From contig CANNZV010001875.1 in the NCBI GenBank assembly GCA_947561585.1, positions 1-64,000 of the forward strand: 64,000 nt of DNA, in the 5' to 3' direction. The first letter of the stretch is position 1. Every line of letters starts with the position of its first letter. The notes below the pieces were generated by a model. That model saw nothing but the letters and a program-made list of their open reading frames with translations, was not told the origin of the DNA and did no database searches. Made by a program: the position numbers and the translations under genes. Shown one piece after another: positions 1 to 10,832 of the stretch. This stretch comes from Caprella mutica (lineage: Eukaryota > Arthropoda > Malacostraca > Amphipoda > Caprellidae).

Positions 1-3000
1 AGTGACAAAATACCGAAATGGAACATATAAATACCGAAATGGAACTTAAAAGAGTGACTATTTAGTCACTCTATTTATTCCATTTCGGTATTTAGAAAGT
101 TCCATTTCGGTATTTAGTCACTCAATCTATTCCATTTCGGTATTTATAAGTTCCATTTCGGTATTCAATCACTCTATCTATTCCATTTCGGTATTTATAA
201 GTTCCATTTCGGTATTTAGTCACTCTGTCTATACCATTTCGGTATTTATAAGTTCTATTTCGGTATTTAGTCACTCCATCTATTTCATTTCGGTATTTAT
301 AAGTTCCATTTCGGTATTTAGTCACTCTTCTTAGTTCCATTTCGGTATTTAGTCACTCAATCTATTCCATTTCGGTATTTATAAGTTCCATTTCGTGTTT
401 TAGTTATCTATTCCATTTCGGTATTAAGTCTCTCTATCTATTCCATTTCGGTATTCATAAGTTCCATTTCGGTATTTAGTCACTCCATCTATTTCATTTC
501 GGTATTTATAAGTTCCATTTCGGTATTTACTCACTCTTCTTAGTTCCATTTCGGTATTTAGTCACTCCATCTATTCCATTTCGGTATTTAAAAGTTCCAT
601 TTCGGTATTTTGTCACTCCATCTATTCCATTTTGGTATTTATAAGTTCCATTTCGGTATTTAGTCACTTTTAAATTCCATTTCGGTATTTAGATACTCTA
701 TCTATTCCATTTCGGTATTTAAAAGTTCCATTTCGGTATTTTGTCACTCCATCTATTCCATTTCGGTATTTATAAGTTCCATTTCGGTATTTAGTCACTT
801 TTAAATTCCATTTCGGTATTTAGTCACTCCATCTATTCCATTTCGGTATTTAAAAGTTCCATTTCGGTATTTTGTCACTCTTTTAAGTTCCATTTCGGTA
901 TTTATAAGTTCCATTTCGGTATTTAGTCACTCTGTCTATTCCATTTCGGTATTTATAAGTTTCATTTCGGTATTTATTAGTTCCATTTCGTATTTAGTCA
1001 CTCTTTTAAGTTCCATTTCGGTATTTGTAAGTTCCATTTCGGTATTTAGTCACTCTGTGTATTCCATTTCGGTATTTATATAGTTCCATTTCGGTATTTA
1101 TAAGTTCCATTTCGGTATTTAGTCACTCTATCAATTACATTTCGGTATTTAGTCACTCATTCTATTCCATTTCGGTGTTTAGTCACTTTATCTATTCCAT
1201 TTCGGTATTTATAAGTTCCATTTCGGTATTTAGTCACTCTATCTATTACATTTCGGTATTTAGTCACTCAATCTATCCATTTCGGTATTTATAAGTTCCA
1301 TTTCGGTATTTAGTCACTGTATCTATTCCATTTCGGTGTTTATATATTCCATTTCGGTATTAAGTTACTCTATCTTTTCCATTTCGGTATTTATAAGTTC
1401 CATTTCGGTATTTAGTCACTTTATCTATTCCATTTCGGTATTTATAAGTTCTATTTCGGTATTTAGTCACTCTATCTATTACATTTCGGTATTTTAGTCA
1501 CTCAATCTATTCCATTTCGGTATTTATAAGTTTCATTTCGGTATTTTGTCACTCCATCTATTCCATTTCAGTATTTATAAGTTCCATTTCGGTATCGGTA
1601 TATAGTCACTCAAATCTATTCCATTTCGGTATTTATAAGTTCCATTTCGGTATTTAGTCACTTTTAAATTCCATTTCGGTATTTAGATACTCTATCTATT
1701 CCATTTCGGTATTTAAAAGTTCCATTTCGGTATTTTGTCACTCCATCTATTCCATTTCGGTATTTATAAGTTCCATTTCGGTATTAGTCACTTTAAATTC
1801 CATTTCGGTATTTAGTCACTCCATCTATTCCATTTCGGTATTTATAAGTTCATTTCGGTATTTTAGTCACTGTATCTATTCCATTTCGGTGTTTATATGT
1901 TCCATTTCGGTATTTAGTTACTCTATCTTTTCCATTCGGTATTTATAAGTTCCTTTTCGGTATTTAGTCACTTTATCTATTCCATTTCGGTATTTATAAG
2001 TTCCATTTCGGTATTTAGTCACTCTATCTATTACATTTCGGTATTTAGTCACTCAATCTATTCCATTTCGGTATTTATAAGTTCCATTTCGGTATTTTGT
2101 CACTCCATCTATTCCATTTTAGTATTTATAAGTTCCATTTCGGTATCGGTATTTAGTCACTCAATCTATTCCATTTCGGTATCTATAAGTTCCATTTCGG
2201 TATTTAGTCACTTTTAAATTCCATTTCGGTATTTAGATACTCTATCTATTCCATTTCGGTATTTAAAAGTTCCATTTCGGTATTTTGTCACTCCATCTAT
2301 TCCATTTCGGTATTTATAAGTTCCATTTCGGTATTTAGTCACTTTTAAATTCCATTTCGGTATTTAGTCACTCCATCTATTCCATTTCGGTATTTATAAG
2401 TTCCATTTCGGTATTTAGTCACTCCATCTATTTCATTTCGGTATTTATAAGTTCCATTTCGGTATTTAGTCAACTCTAATCTATTCCATTTCGGTATTTA
2501 TAAGTTCCATTTCGGTATTTAGTCACTTTTAAGTTCCATTTCGGTATTTAGTAACTTATAAATTCCATTTCGGTATTTAGTCACTCTATCTATTCCATTT
2601 CGGTATTTAAAAGTTCCATTTCGGTATTTAGTCACTCTATCTATTCCATTTCGGTATTTAAAAGTTCCATTTTGGTATTTTGTCACTCCATCTATTCCAT
2701 TTCGGTATTTATAAGTTCCATTTCGGTATTTAGTCACTTTTAAATTCCATTTCGGTATTTAGTCACTCTATCTATTCCATTTCGGTATTTAAAAGTTCCA
2801 TTTCGGTATTTAGTCACTCTATTTTATTCCATTTCGGTATTTAGTCACTCATTCTATTCCATTTCGGTGGTTTCGTCACTTTATCTATTCCATTTCGGTA
2901 TTTATAAGTTCCATTTCGGTTTTCAGTCACTCTACCTATTCCATTTCTGTATTTATAAGTTCCATTTCGGTATTTAGTCACTCTATCTATTCCATTTTCG

Positions 3001-4910
3001 GTATTTATAAGTTCCATTTCGGTATTTAGTCCACTCTATCTATTCCATTTCGGTATTTAAAAGTTCCATTTCGGTATTTAGTCACTCCTATTTATTCCAT
3101 TTCGATATTTAGTCACTGTATCTATTCCATTTCGGTGTTTATATGTTCCATTTCGGTATTTAGTCACTCTATCTACTCCATTTCGGTATTTATAAATTCC
3201 ATTTCGGTATTTAGTCACTCTATCTTTTCCATTCCGGTATTTATAAGTTCCATTTCGGTATTTAGTCACTTTATCTATTCCATTTCGGTATTTATAAATT
3301 CCATTTCGGTATTTTGTCACTCTATCTACTCCATTTCGGTATTTATAAATTCCATTTCGGTATTTAGTCACTCTATCTTTTCCATTTCGGTATTTATAAT
3401 TTTCATTTCGGTATTTAGTCACTCTGTCTATTCCATTTCGGTATTTATAAGTTCTATTTCGGTATTTAGTCACTCTATCTATTCCATTTCGGTATTTAAA
3501 AGTTTCCATTTCGGTATTTAGTCACTCTATTTATTCCATTTCGATATTTAGTCACTGTATCTATTCCATTTCAGTGTTTATATGTTTCCATTTCGGTATT
3601 TAGTCACTCTATCTTTTCCATTTCGGTATTTATAAGTTCCATTTCGGTATTTGGTCACTTTATCTATTCCATTTCGGTATTTATAAATTCCATTTCGGTA
3701 TTTTGTCACTCTATCTACTCCATTTCGGTATTTATAAATTCCATTTCGGTATTTAGTCACTCTATCTTTTCCATTTCGGTATTTATAATTTCCATTTCGG
3801 TATTTAGTCACTCTGTCTATTCCATTTCGGTATTTATAAGTTTATTTATAAGTTCCATTTCGGTATTTAGTCACTCTGTCTATTCCATTTCGGTATTTAT
3901 AAGTTCCATTTCGGTATTTAGTCACTCTGTCTATTCCATTTCGGTATTTATAAGTTCCATTTCGGTATTTATTAGTTCCATTTCGGTATTTAGTCACTCT
4001 TTTAAGTTCCATTTTCGGTATTTATAAGTTCCATTTCGGTATTTAGTCACTCTGTGTATTCCATTTCGGTATTTATAAGTTCCATTTCGGTATTTAGTCA
4101 CTCTTTTAAGTTTCCATTTCGGTATTTAGTCACTCCATCTATTCCATTACGGTTTTTATAAATTCCATTTCGGTATTTAGTCACTCTGTCTATTCCATTT
4201 CGGTATTTATAAGTTCCATTTCGGTATTTAGTCACTCTATCTATTACATTTCGGTATTTAGTCACTCATTCTATTCCATTTCGGTGTTTAGTCATTTTAT
4301 CTATTCCATTTCGGTATTTATAAGTTCCATTTCGGTATTTAGTCGCTCTATCTATTACATTTCGGTATTTAGTCACTCAATCTATTCCATTTCGGTATTT
4401 ATAAGTTCCATTTCGTTATTTAGTCACTGTATCTATTCCATTTCGGTGTTTATATGTTCCATTTCGGTATTTAGTCACTCTATCTTTTCCATTTCGGTAT
4501 TTATAAGTTCCATTTCGGTATTTAGTCACTTTATCTATTCCATTTCAGTATTTATAAGTTCCATTTCGGTATTTAGTCACTCTATCTATTACATTTCGGT
4601 ATTTAGTCACTCAATCTATTCCATTTCGGTATTTATAAGTTCCATTTCGGTATTTAGTCACTTTATCTATTCCATTTCGGTATTTATAAGTTCCATTTCG
4701 GTATTTAGTCACTCTATCTATTACATTTCGGTATTTAGTCACTCAATCTATTCCATTTCGGTATTTATAAGTTCCATTTCGGTATTTTGTCACTCCATAT
4801 ATTCCATTTCAGTATTTATAAGTTCCATTTCGGTATCGGTATTTAGTCACTCAATCTATTCCATTTCGGTATTTATAAGTTCCATTTCGGTATTTAGTCA
4901 CTGTATCTAT
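1..4910. repeat. 51-bp satellite array (two 16-bp boxes per unit)
   Basis: The stretch is an almost unbroken tandem array. The basic box is TTCCATTTCGGTATTT. Two boxes alternate with a 5-nt spacer (ATAAG) and a 14-nt spacer (AGTCACTCTATCTA), giving 21 + 30 = 51 bp. Variants include single-box units with AGTCACTTTTAAA spacers, TTTTGTCACTCC, and an ATATGTTCC form. Because 51 is divisible by three, open frames arise on both strands, reading as 17-residue periods; I regard these as by-products. A higher-order pattern is visible: a marked segment with the doubled GGTATCGGTAT recurs near 1590, 2140 and 4825, and the GTGTTTATATGTTCC variant recurs near 1330, 1885, 3130, 3570 and 4445. The left edge is not in the window. 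Function unknown; such arrays are often pericentromeric or subtelomeric. Confidence 0.95.
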
Positions 4911-5035
4911 TCTAGTTCTTCTCAATTTCACTCGTTAATTCCATCAATTTCAATACATTAAGTTCCATTTCGCGATTTCTTTCCATTTCAGTTCCATTTC
5001 GCGATTTTCCTTCCATTTCGCGATTTAGTCATACC
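4911..5035. repeat. Degenerate right edge of the satellite
   Basis: The array decays here. The box becomes TTCCATTTCGCGATTT (three close copies at about 4962-5025) with irregular spacing, then ends at a last AGTCATACC-like spacer. It looks like an old or diverged monomer layer at the array boundary. Confidence 0.75.
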
Positions 5036-5380
5036 GTTTTCAGACTGGCTGTTCTCCAAGAAATCCTCTATTTTGCCTTCTGTTCTCAGTAAAATACATG
5101 TAAATATAGGAGGAAATTAAGAATTGTTCACACAGAAAATGTTAAAAATGTCCCATATTCTGCAGACTGGATCATATCATTGGAATTTTCAATTTACCAC
5201 CAAATACAATCTTGGTCTGCAAAAGATGCATGAAGTTGTGAAGTTTAGCCGGCAACTATGGAGGCCTCCTGGCCTTGAAATCCAGTTTGTATTTGGTGCA
5301 CTGAACTCCTGAGTCCTCTGACTTTTTCAAAAATCTGAGAAATAGCCTCTGGCTAGCTGCCCAAGTAATAAAGCATGTCC
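5036..5380. other. Non-repetitive stretch, no gene seen
   Basis: A stretch between the satellite edge and the hairpin element. It holds a 62-codon open frame (5124-5312, plus) that resembles nothing I know and is probably chance. Nothing else is supported. Confidence 0.5.
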
Positions 5381-5758
5381 AAACTCGCCATTTTAATGGC
5401 GAGTTTGTGACAGTTATTTTGAGGCTCAAACTCGCCATTTGCAATTGAAGGGCTCAAAATTTGAGCCCTTCAATTGCAAATGGCGAGTTTTATCTATTTT
5501 TCTCCTATGCTACAATGTTATTTTGGAGGGAATTTATGAAAATTTGATCACTTTGGAGAGAATTTGTTGAATTTTGGAGCCACTCTGGAAAAAGTGGTCT
5601 TTTCTGATGAATTAATTTCTCTGTTGGAGTTTAGCAAACCTTAAAATACAGTAATAAATTAATGGGAACTGTATAATCCGCAGCATTTAGCCTCTAAAAT
5701 TCATCTGTTAGCCAAAGTTATTTTCCAGAGTGGTTTTGGAGAGACAAATGGCGAGTTT
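5381..5758. mobile_element. Hairpin MITE with AAACTCGCCATT ends
   Basis: The 12-mer AAACTCGCCATT and its complement occur five times. At 5381-5406 it forms a perfect hairpin with a 2-nt loop. At 5428-5490 there is a 63-bp perfect palindrome with 31-bp arms centred on 5459. A last inverted copy lies at about 5747-5758. I read 5381 and 5758 as the terminal inverted repeats of a small non-autonomous element with an extra internal palindrome. No clear target-site duplication was found, so the family is unassigned. Confidence 0.6.
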
Positions 5759-6316
5759 ATGAGACATACTATTTTACTTGGCTAGCTGCCAACATTTTTC
5801 ATCAATTTGTCTAGTCCTCCAACATTTTTCCAGTTTCTCCTACAAAAATTAATGGTAATATATAGGAATTAATAGCAAAATATCCACCGACATTGCAGGA
5901 ATTTTTTTATTAGAAAAATTGAATATCTACAGAGATATTATTGGAATTTACCACCAAATACGTCTCATGAAAGTGAATTATCCGGCAACGATTTTCTAAT
6001 TAATTGATAATTCCTATGTTTACATGCCATGCCAGACTAGGTATTATTCTGACTATATTTCATGGTAAATTCCACCGACTTGTCGGTAGAATTTTTCTCC
6101 ATAAAAATTAATATTCTGGCAAAGTTGGAGGATTTCTAGCTATTTATTCCAATGGTATTGGTACCATTAATTTTTGGTGGCTAAATGGGTTAAATGTTGG
6201 TGGATTTTTTCACCTTTCTGAATAAGTCAGTGGGATTTTGTGCACCAAATAACGACAATTTGACAAAGACTGGTAAAGTACGGCGTACCTAATTAATAAT
6301 GTATGTGTCAACTTAC
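5759..6316. other. Probable intron start of the FtsJ-like gene, otherwise empty
   Basis: This lies just downstream (minus strand) of the exon ending at 6317 and begins with the donor GTAAGT at 6316-6311. It is AT-rich with no convincing second exon. I found no W/Y-R-A-R-S-A-F continuation between here and the satellite, so the rest of the gene is either beyond the window or missing. Confidence 0.4.
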
Positions 6317-6389
6317 CCTGTTCTTTAGCTCTTTTGTAGAATACATCTTTTCTTTCTTTCGCTTTAGCTGCTCTTTTAGTCTTTCCCAT
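6317..6389 (-). CDS. First exon, FtsJ/Trm7-like RNA 2'-O-methyltransferase
   Basis: Read on the minus strand from the ATG at 6389 (context AAAATGG), 24 codons plus one base run to a canonical donor, CAGG/GTAAGT. The translation starts MGKTKR and ends RKDVFYKRAKEQG. Established knowledge: the extreme N-terminus of the FtsJ family that includes Trm7/FTSJ1 (tRNA anticodon-loop 2'-O-methylation) has the form KRD-x-YYR-x-AKE-x-G followed by an RARSAFK motif; the related Spb1/FTSJ3 family has RKDKFY-x-LAKETG. The Asp-Val-x-Tyr spacing favours Trm7, with a lysine-rich N-terminal extension. The phase-1 break falls in the glycine codon just before the expected aromatic-RARSAF block. The methyltransferase domain itself is not visible, so this may be the first exon of a gene continuing past the satellite, or an orphan exon. 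Confidence 0.55.
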
Positions 6390-6749
6390 TTTATAAATTC
6401 GTTAGATACTTTCTAAATAATAAGGTAGTTAGTTAGTAACACACTCACTTTCAAACTACCTATAACGTAACTACAACACATTCAGATATAATACGTGTGA
6501 TTATTTATCAGCTTATAGAATCCAACAAAGAGTTATCGAGACACGTTACGACAGTGAATTCTCACAGATCACAGTTTTAAATTAACTCAAAAGATATGAG
6601 GAAAATTATTAGGTACTATTGATGTATAAGAACTTATACATAGACGGTACAAACGTCTGTTTGGGGAAAAAAATGGTAATGCTCCCTATTCATAAGTAAA
6701 ATCCTGAAGAAGTGTTCCACATATTAAACCTTTAATAACTTCCTTGAAG
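6390..6749. other. Upstream region of the FtsJ-like exon
   Basis: Presumed 5' UTR and promoter side of the minus-strand exon. No clear TATA/Inr pair was recognised. A short run resembling the tandem repeats at 6750-7013 begins near its right end. Confidence 0.35.
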
Positions 6750-7013
6750 GTCTAGGCCCCGGTCCAGGCTCCGGGGAAAAAAATGATCGAGTTTATTTCA
6801 AAATATTATAGAACTAAGGTCTAGGATCATTATTCTGCAAAACGCATACAATTCAGTCCAGTGTATATTTAATTATTTGCTTTTAAAGGTCCTCTCCAGG
6901 CTCCGGGAAAAAAATGAGTTTATTACATAATATTATAGAACTAAGGTCTACGATCATTATTCCGCAAACCGCATACAATTCGGTTCAGTATATATTACAT
7001 TATTTGCTTTTAA
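6750..7013. repeat. Two tandem copies of a ~130-bp unit
   Basis: Both copies contain CAGGCTCCGGG, an A-run, TATTATAGAACTAAGGTCTA, GATCATTATTC and CGCATACAATTC, and end in TTTGCTTTTAAAG. The second copy is slightly diverged and shorter. No coding content. Confidence 0.75.
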
Positions 7014-7930
7014 AGTTTCTTAGTACTCTGTGAGCAACAATCAAGCGAATCTCCAACCTGACGCTGAGAAAGAAGATTGTACACTCTTTGTTTTGATTTC
7101 AAATTTAGATTTTTAAACAAACAATGCGTTTTTGGCCTTCTTTTAAGATATTAATTGTTTCTAAAAGTATATAAGCGTTTCTAAAATAAGTTTATGCAAA
7201 TTTAAACATATAAGCAAATAATAAATAGATTTATTAAACCAAATACCTAGTTGACAATCAAAACAAATGGTGTTCATTCTTCTTCTTCAGACTGAAAATT
7301 AGAAAGTAGGAAGTAAAGTAGGTTTTGTAGAGTTTGGATTATAAAAATCTTTAAAAGCATATAAAATTAAAAATATGCTTTCAAATTTAATGGGGTTTGC
7401 AGTAAAATGACAAGAAACATTAGGCTCGTTGATCTAAGCAATAAAAAAATTTGCTTGGAGGGGACCTTTAAAGTTTTAAACACAAAGTGTGCAACAATTA
7501 TCCGACGCACTAATATGAAGCTGAAGAAAAAGATTGTACACTCTTTGTTTTGATTTCAATTTTTTTTTCAAATATGCGTTACCGGCCTTTGTTTAAGATA
7601 TAAATTGTTTCTTGAAGTATTCAAGCGTTTCAATAATAAGTTTTTATAATTTTATACCATTGTACGAATATTAAATAGATTTATTTTCCCTCATACCTAC
7701 TCGACAATCAAAACAAATGGTGTACATTCTTTTTCTTCAGACTGCAAATCAGCAAGTCACAATACAAGCATGTATTGTAGATTTTTTATCATAAAATTTT
7801 TTGAAAGCATATAAAATTTAAAAAATGCTAACAAATTCCATCAGGCTTACTGAAAAATGATATGACCACTCTAACGGACATTAGCTTCATCGATTAAAGC
7901 AATCAAAAAAATTGCATGAGGGGACCTTTA
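7014..7930. repeat. Tandem duplication of a ~460-bp foldback unit
   Basis: Two copies (about 7014-7465 and 7466-7930) align throughout and both end in GAGGGGACCTTTAAA. Within each copy, GATTGTACACTCTTTG TTTTGATTT is mirrored by AATCAAAACAAATGGTGT followed by a CTTCTTCAG stretch, so each unit can fold back on itself over about 200 bp. This resembles a MITE duplicated in tandem. No ORF of note. Confidence 0.65.
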
Positions 7931-8768
7931 AAATTGGTTCAATTTGAAATCGGTTGGTTTCAATTAAGAATATCTCAAGATTTGGAAATATTCTTATCAA
8001 ATTTATTCTCATACACAAGATATTTCAGTTAGGTGGCCATTGTCTTGCAGAACTATTTATAGTGTAATTGATTAAACCATGAACACTAAAATAGTTTAAT
8101 TTTAAAGTAATTTAGGCCCCTTTCACACGAGTCACTAGTTACCTGCCATCATTTATTATGCATGTATACCCGCAAAAGTGACATAGCCTTTCAAACGATG
8201 TCACTTCGGTTGCAAGGTTGCGCAACTGCATTTTGCAGTGACGCGTCGGGTAACTAGTGACCGTCACTGAAAGTTGCCGTCACTGACTGTGGGGTACAAT
8301 ATTAATAGTAGCTTTCATACGGAGTCACTCGGTGACGCAACTTTTTGTGAGCTAGCCCGATTCCATACAGTATTAAACTGGCTTTTCTTTTAATTTGTGG
8401 TTTTGAAGAAATTATTATTATCATCGCATATATAAATCATCGTAAAATGTATGATGTAAACTTTTGTCTATTCTTGATGTTAAGTAGGGATGGGACGAAG
8501 TATCGAAATTGGTATCGCCAAATTTTTTGTTATTGGTACCGACAAAAAAAGTGTAGATATTTGGCCGATACAAATAGCATATTAAATTTTTTGAATGAAA
8601 TTTGTTCAAACAATATCCATTCTTTAGCTGAATTTTTTAAATTTAAATCATTAAAAAATAATTTCATATATAAATGTAGCTAATCCCATTCTTCATAATT
8701 TAAATACTTTTTAATACTTATTTATACCTAGTATGAAATTAATTATATTATTATTAAATATCTTTATA

Positions 8769-9378
8769 CAGCAAAACCTCGTAGTAGACCAGCCTCCTAG
8801 TAGATAAACCTCCTATTAGCCCAAGATAATTTTGAAACTGTACTGGAAAAAACCTCGTACTAGACAAAACACAATTTTTGTCACCTGACAGTTATTCTAG
8901 TGTAAAAATTACAAGGAGTAATAATTACAATACCGTTTTTAAGATAAATCTCTAATTTGAATAATGTATTATATTTATTTGTGCTGTTTTTAGGATAAAA
9001 CATAATGTAGAATCGGTTTAATATTTAATGGTAAAGTCTGTGCTAAAAAAAATTGATGTGAAAAGTTATAGAAAAGTAGAAACAGTGAAAACTATTATAA
9101 TTTCATAAAATGATAATTAAATTGAAAAAAAAATATTATATTAATTTAAATTGAAGCAAAAAATGTTAAACTGTTTGTAAATGTGTTTCCCTGAAAAATT
9201 GGTTTGTTAGTCACCATCAAATTGGCATTAAAGTTATCATAAACAAATAAAGCTATCGAAATATTAAAGTCACCGCTTTACTTTCAAAGAAAACGATTTT
9301 GGTTTAGTAGGAAACAACTGAAGTGAGTTTCTTACTAGACCAAACAAACTTGGAACGTAACTCTGGTCTACTACGAGG
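8769..9378. mobile_element. Pogo-like MITE, right end damaged
   Basis: It begins with TA then CAGCAAAACCTCGTAGTAGA, the kind of end typical of pogo/Tigger elements (CAG-Nn-AACCTCG). The other end has the inverted TCTACTACGAGGT at about 9366-9378 but lacks the last bases. No transposase frame is left. Confidence 0.6.
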
Positions 9379-9554
9379 TAATAATTTTAAGGGGACCGTC
9401 CGTAAATTTTGTAAACAAATTTATTAAAAAAGCTACGGTTATGAAACTTAGTTCCTAAATATAAAATTGAATAATATTATGTTTTTGTTCGTGGCATTTT
9501 TTCGATTAGACGCATAGAAAACAAGTTATTCGAATTTCGAACGAATTTCGAACT

Positions 9555-9823
9555 GGGTATTCAAACATGTACTTCTAATACAGTTTTGTAGCTACGGGTT
9601 TGCGGTTTTTTTCATTCGAACGAAAAATTTGATTTTTCGTGAAAAAAATAAAATTTTCAAAAAAAAAAATTATATTTCTAAAAAAAAAAAATTATATTTC
9701 GAAATTCAAAAATCGATCCTCGCGCTTTTGTAGAGAAACTAAGAGAATTACCAGGAGAATCGAATGAAAAAAACCGCAATCCCGTAGCTACAAAACTGTA
9801 TTAGAAGTACATGTTTGAATACC
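9555..9823. repeat. Inverted repeat with ~64-bp arms
   Basis: Arms 9555-9619 and 9760-9823 match almost exactly (for example CAAACATGTACTTCTAATAC and its complement). The loop is rich in A and T homopolymers. It is either a separate MITE or a structural part of the TTAA element. Confidence 0.75.
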
Positions 9824-10037
9824 AAAAAGTTAGTAATTTTTCAACTGCAAGAAAAATGAGTTCAAAGTTTTTATTTGGACTATGTATGGCACTAAATCCC
9901 CGCGGGGCGAAGTGCCCCGCTATTACTACTCAAAGGTAGTGGGTATCACTGGGCGCCACCCAGCTCTCTGTAGTAAAGTTTTACATAGCCAAACAACAAC
10001 CGCTACAGAAAAAAAAAAAACAAACAACGAACACCCA

Positions 10038-10289
10038 TCAATATCCTCCGGGTTGATAGTCATGGGAGGGTCCAGCCTCATCACGCCGACGACGCTTCGG
10101 TGTCATCTTTGCTGGTGTACTAGCCTCACTATTCCTTCTCTTCAGAGTTGTCTTTTCAGTAGAAAGACCCAGACGTGTCAAAAGAAAGCCATGAACATTA
10201 CCAAAGTTATGAACAAGAGCTGTATCAGTTGTGACGAACTGAACTCTGTCGAGTTTAGCGTCCTTCAGTTTGAGAACTCTCGTCCACAA
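10038..10289 (-). pseudogene. C-terminal remnant of a transposon protein
   Basis: An 83-codon frame on the minus strand with no ATG; it is open from an upstream TAG, so it is the tail of something longer. It ends in a basic stretch (KRRRRDEAGPS) and a terminal DYQPGGY. The composition, and its location inside a TTAA-flanked element, suggest the tail of that element's transposase. From memory, arthropod transposon proteins often end in short aromatic-glycine motifs of this kind, but I cannot name the family from this fragment. The overlapping 142-codon plus-strand frame is treated as its shadow. Confidence 0.4.
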
Positions 10290-10832
10290 CTGCCAGATCT
10301 ATTTTATTAGAATGCTTCTGAGAGGCTAACTTTGAATAACAGTTAGCCAATTGTGAAACAATGATGTAATTAGCAGCCACTTAGCTAGGCACGCATGTGC
10401 CAAATCTAAGAGTTAGGCGGCTCACCCACGCTGTGCCAGATGTAATGGCGCGCCAAATTCCAAGCTCCCAACCCTGTGGAAGGGGAGGGGGGTGATAAAC
10501 AGCTGATTTTTCTTTGTGAGATCAATCTTAGTAATATAAACTAGCTATTTAAGCAATAAAAAAAATATTGAAAATTTAGTGATTTAATCACGGACGGTCC
10601 CCTTAACCATTCAATTATTTTTAAATAAACTGTTATAATAAAAATTTAAACTAAAAGTTATTTTACATATTTATATAATCAAAATATCGGCATCAGCCAT
10701 AATCAAGGTATCGGTATATATGTGTTAGATTAGAGATGGTATCGGTCCATCTCTAATCTTTACATCTGGTGCATTTGCATTGTTTCTTTTTTCGAGAGTG
10801 TATCTTCCTTCTTGAACAGTAAAATCAATAGA

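Larger units (their letters stand above)
9391..10602. mobile_element. TTAA-flanked transposon (piggyBac/Kolobok type)
   Basis: Ends are GGGGACCGTCCGT and ACGGACGGTCCCC. Immediately outside both ends is TTAA (9387-9390 and 10603-10606), a precise target-site duplication. TTAA duplications are characteristic of the piggyBac and Kolobok superfamilies. The element is 1212 bp and carries a remnant reading frame on the minus strand plus a nested inverted repeat at 9555-9823. It interrupts the right end of the pogo-like element, so it is the younger of the two. Confidence 0.75.
8486..10757. mobile_element. Nested element, TAGRGATGG ends
   Basis: The left end TAGGGATGGGACGAAGTATC is answered near 10735-10757 by an inverted TAGAGATGGACCGATACC-like end, with GATACC/GGTATC motifs inside both ends. 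Ends of this type are seen in hAT-like MITEs, but no 8-bp duplication could be fixed. It contains the pogo-like and TTAA-type elements. Confidence 0.4.

Noticed and set aside
1..4910. CRISPR-like appearance (regular repeats and spacers)
   Set aside because: The spacers are not unique; they are part of the repeat. The genome is clearly eukaryotic.
122..4961. Long open frames on both strands in the first 5 kb
   Set aside because: They are translations of a 51-bp satellite (a multiple of three), with strict 17-residue periods and open frames on both strands.
9882..10310. 142-codon plus-strand frame
   Set aside because: Composition looks random; the opposite frame (10289-10038) has the more coherent basic, motif-bearing translation.
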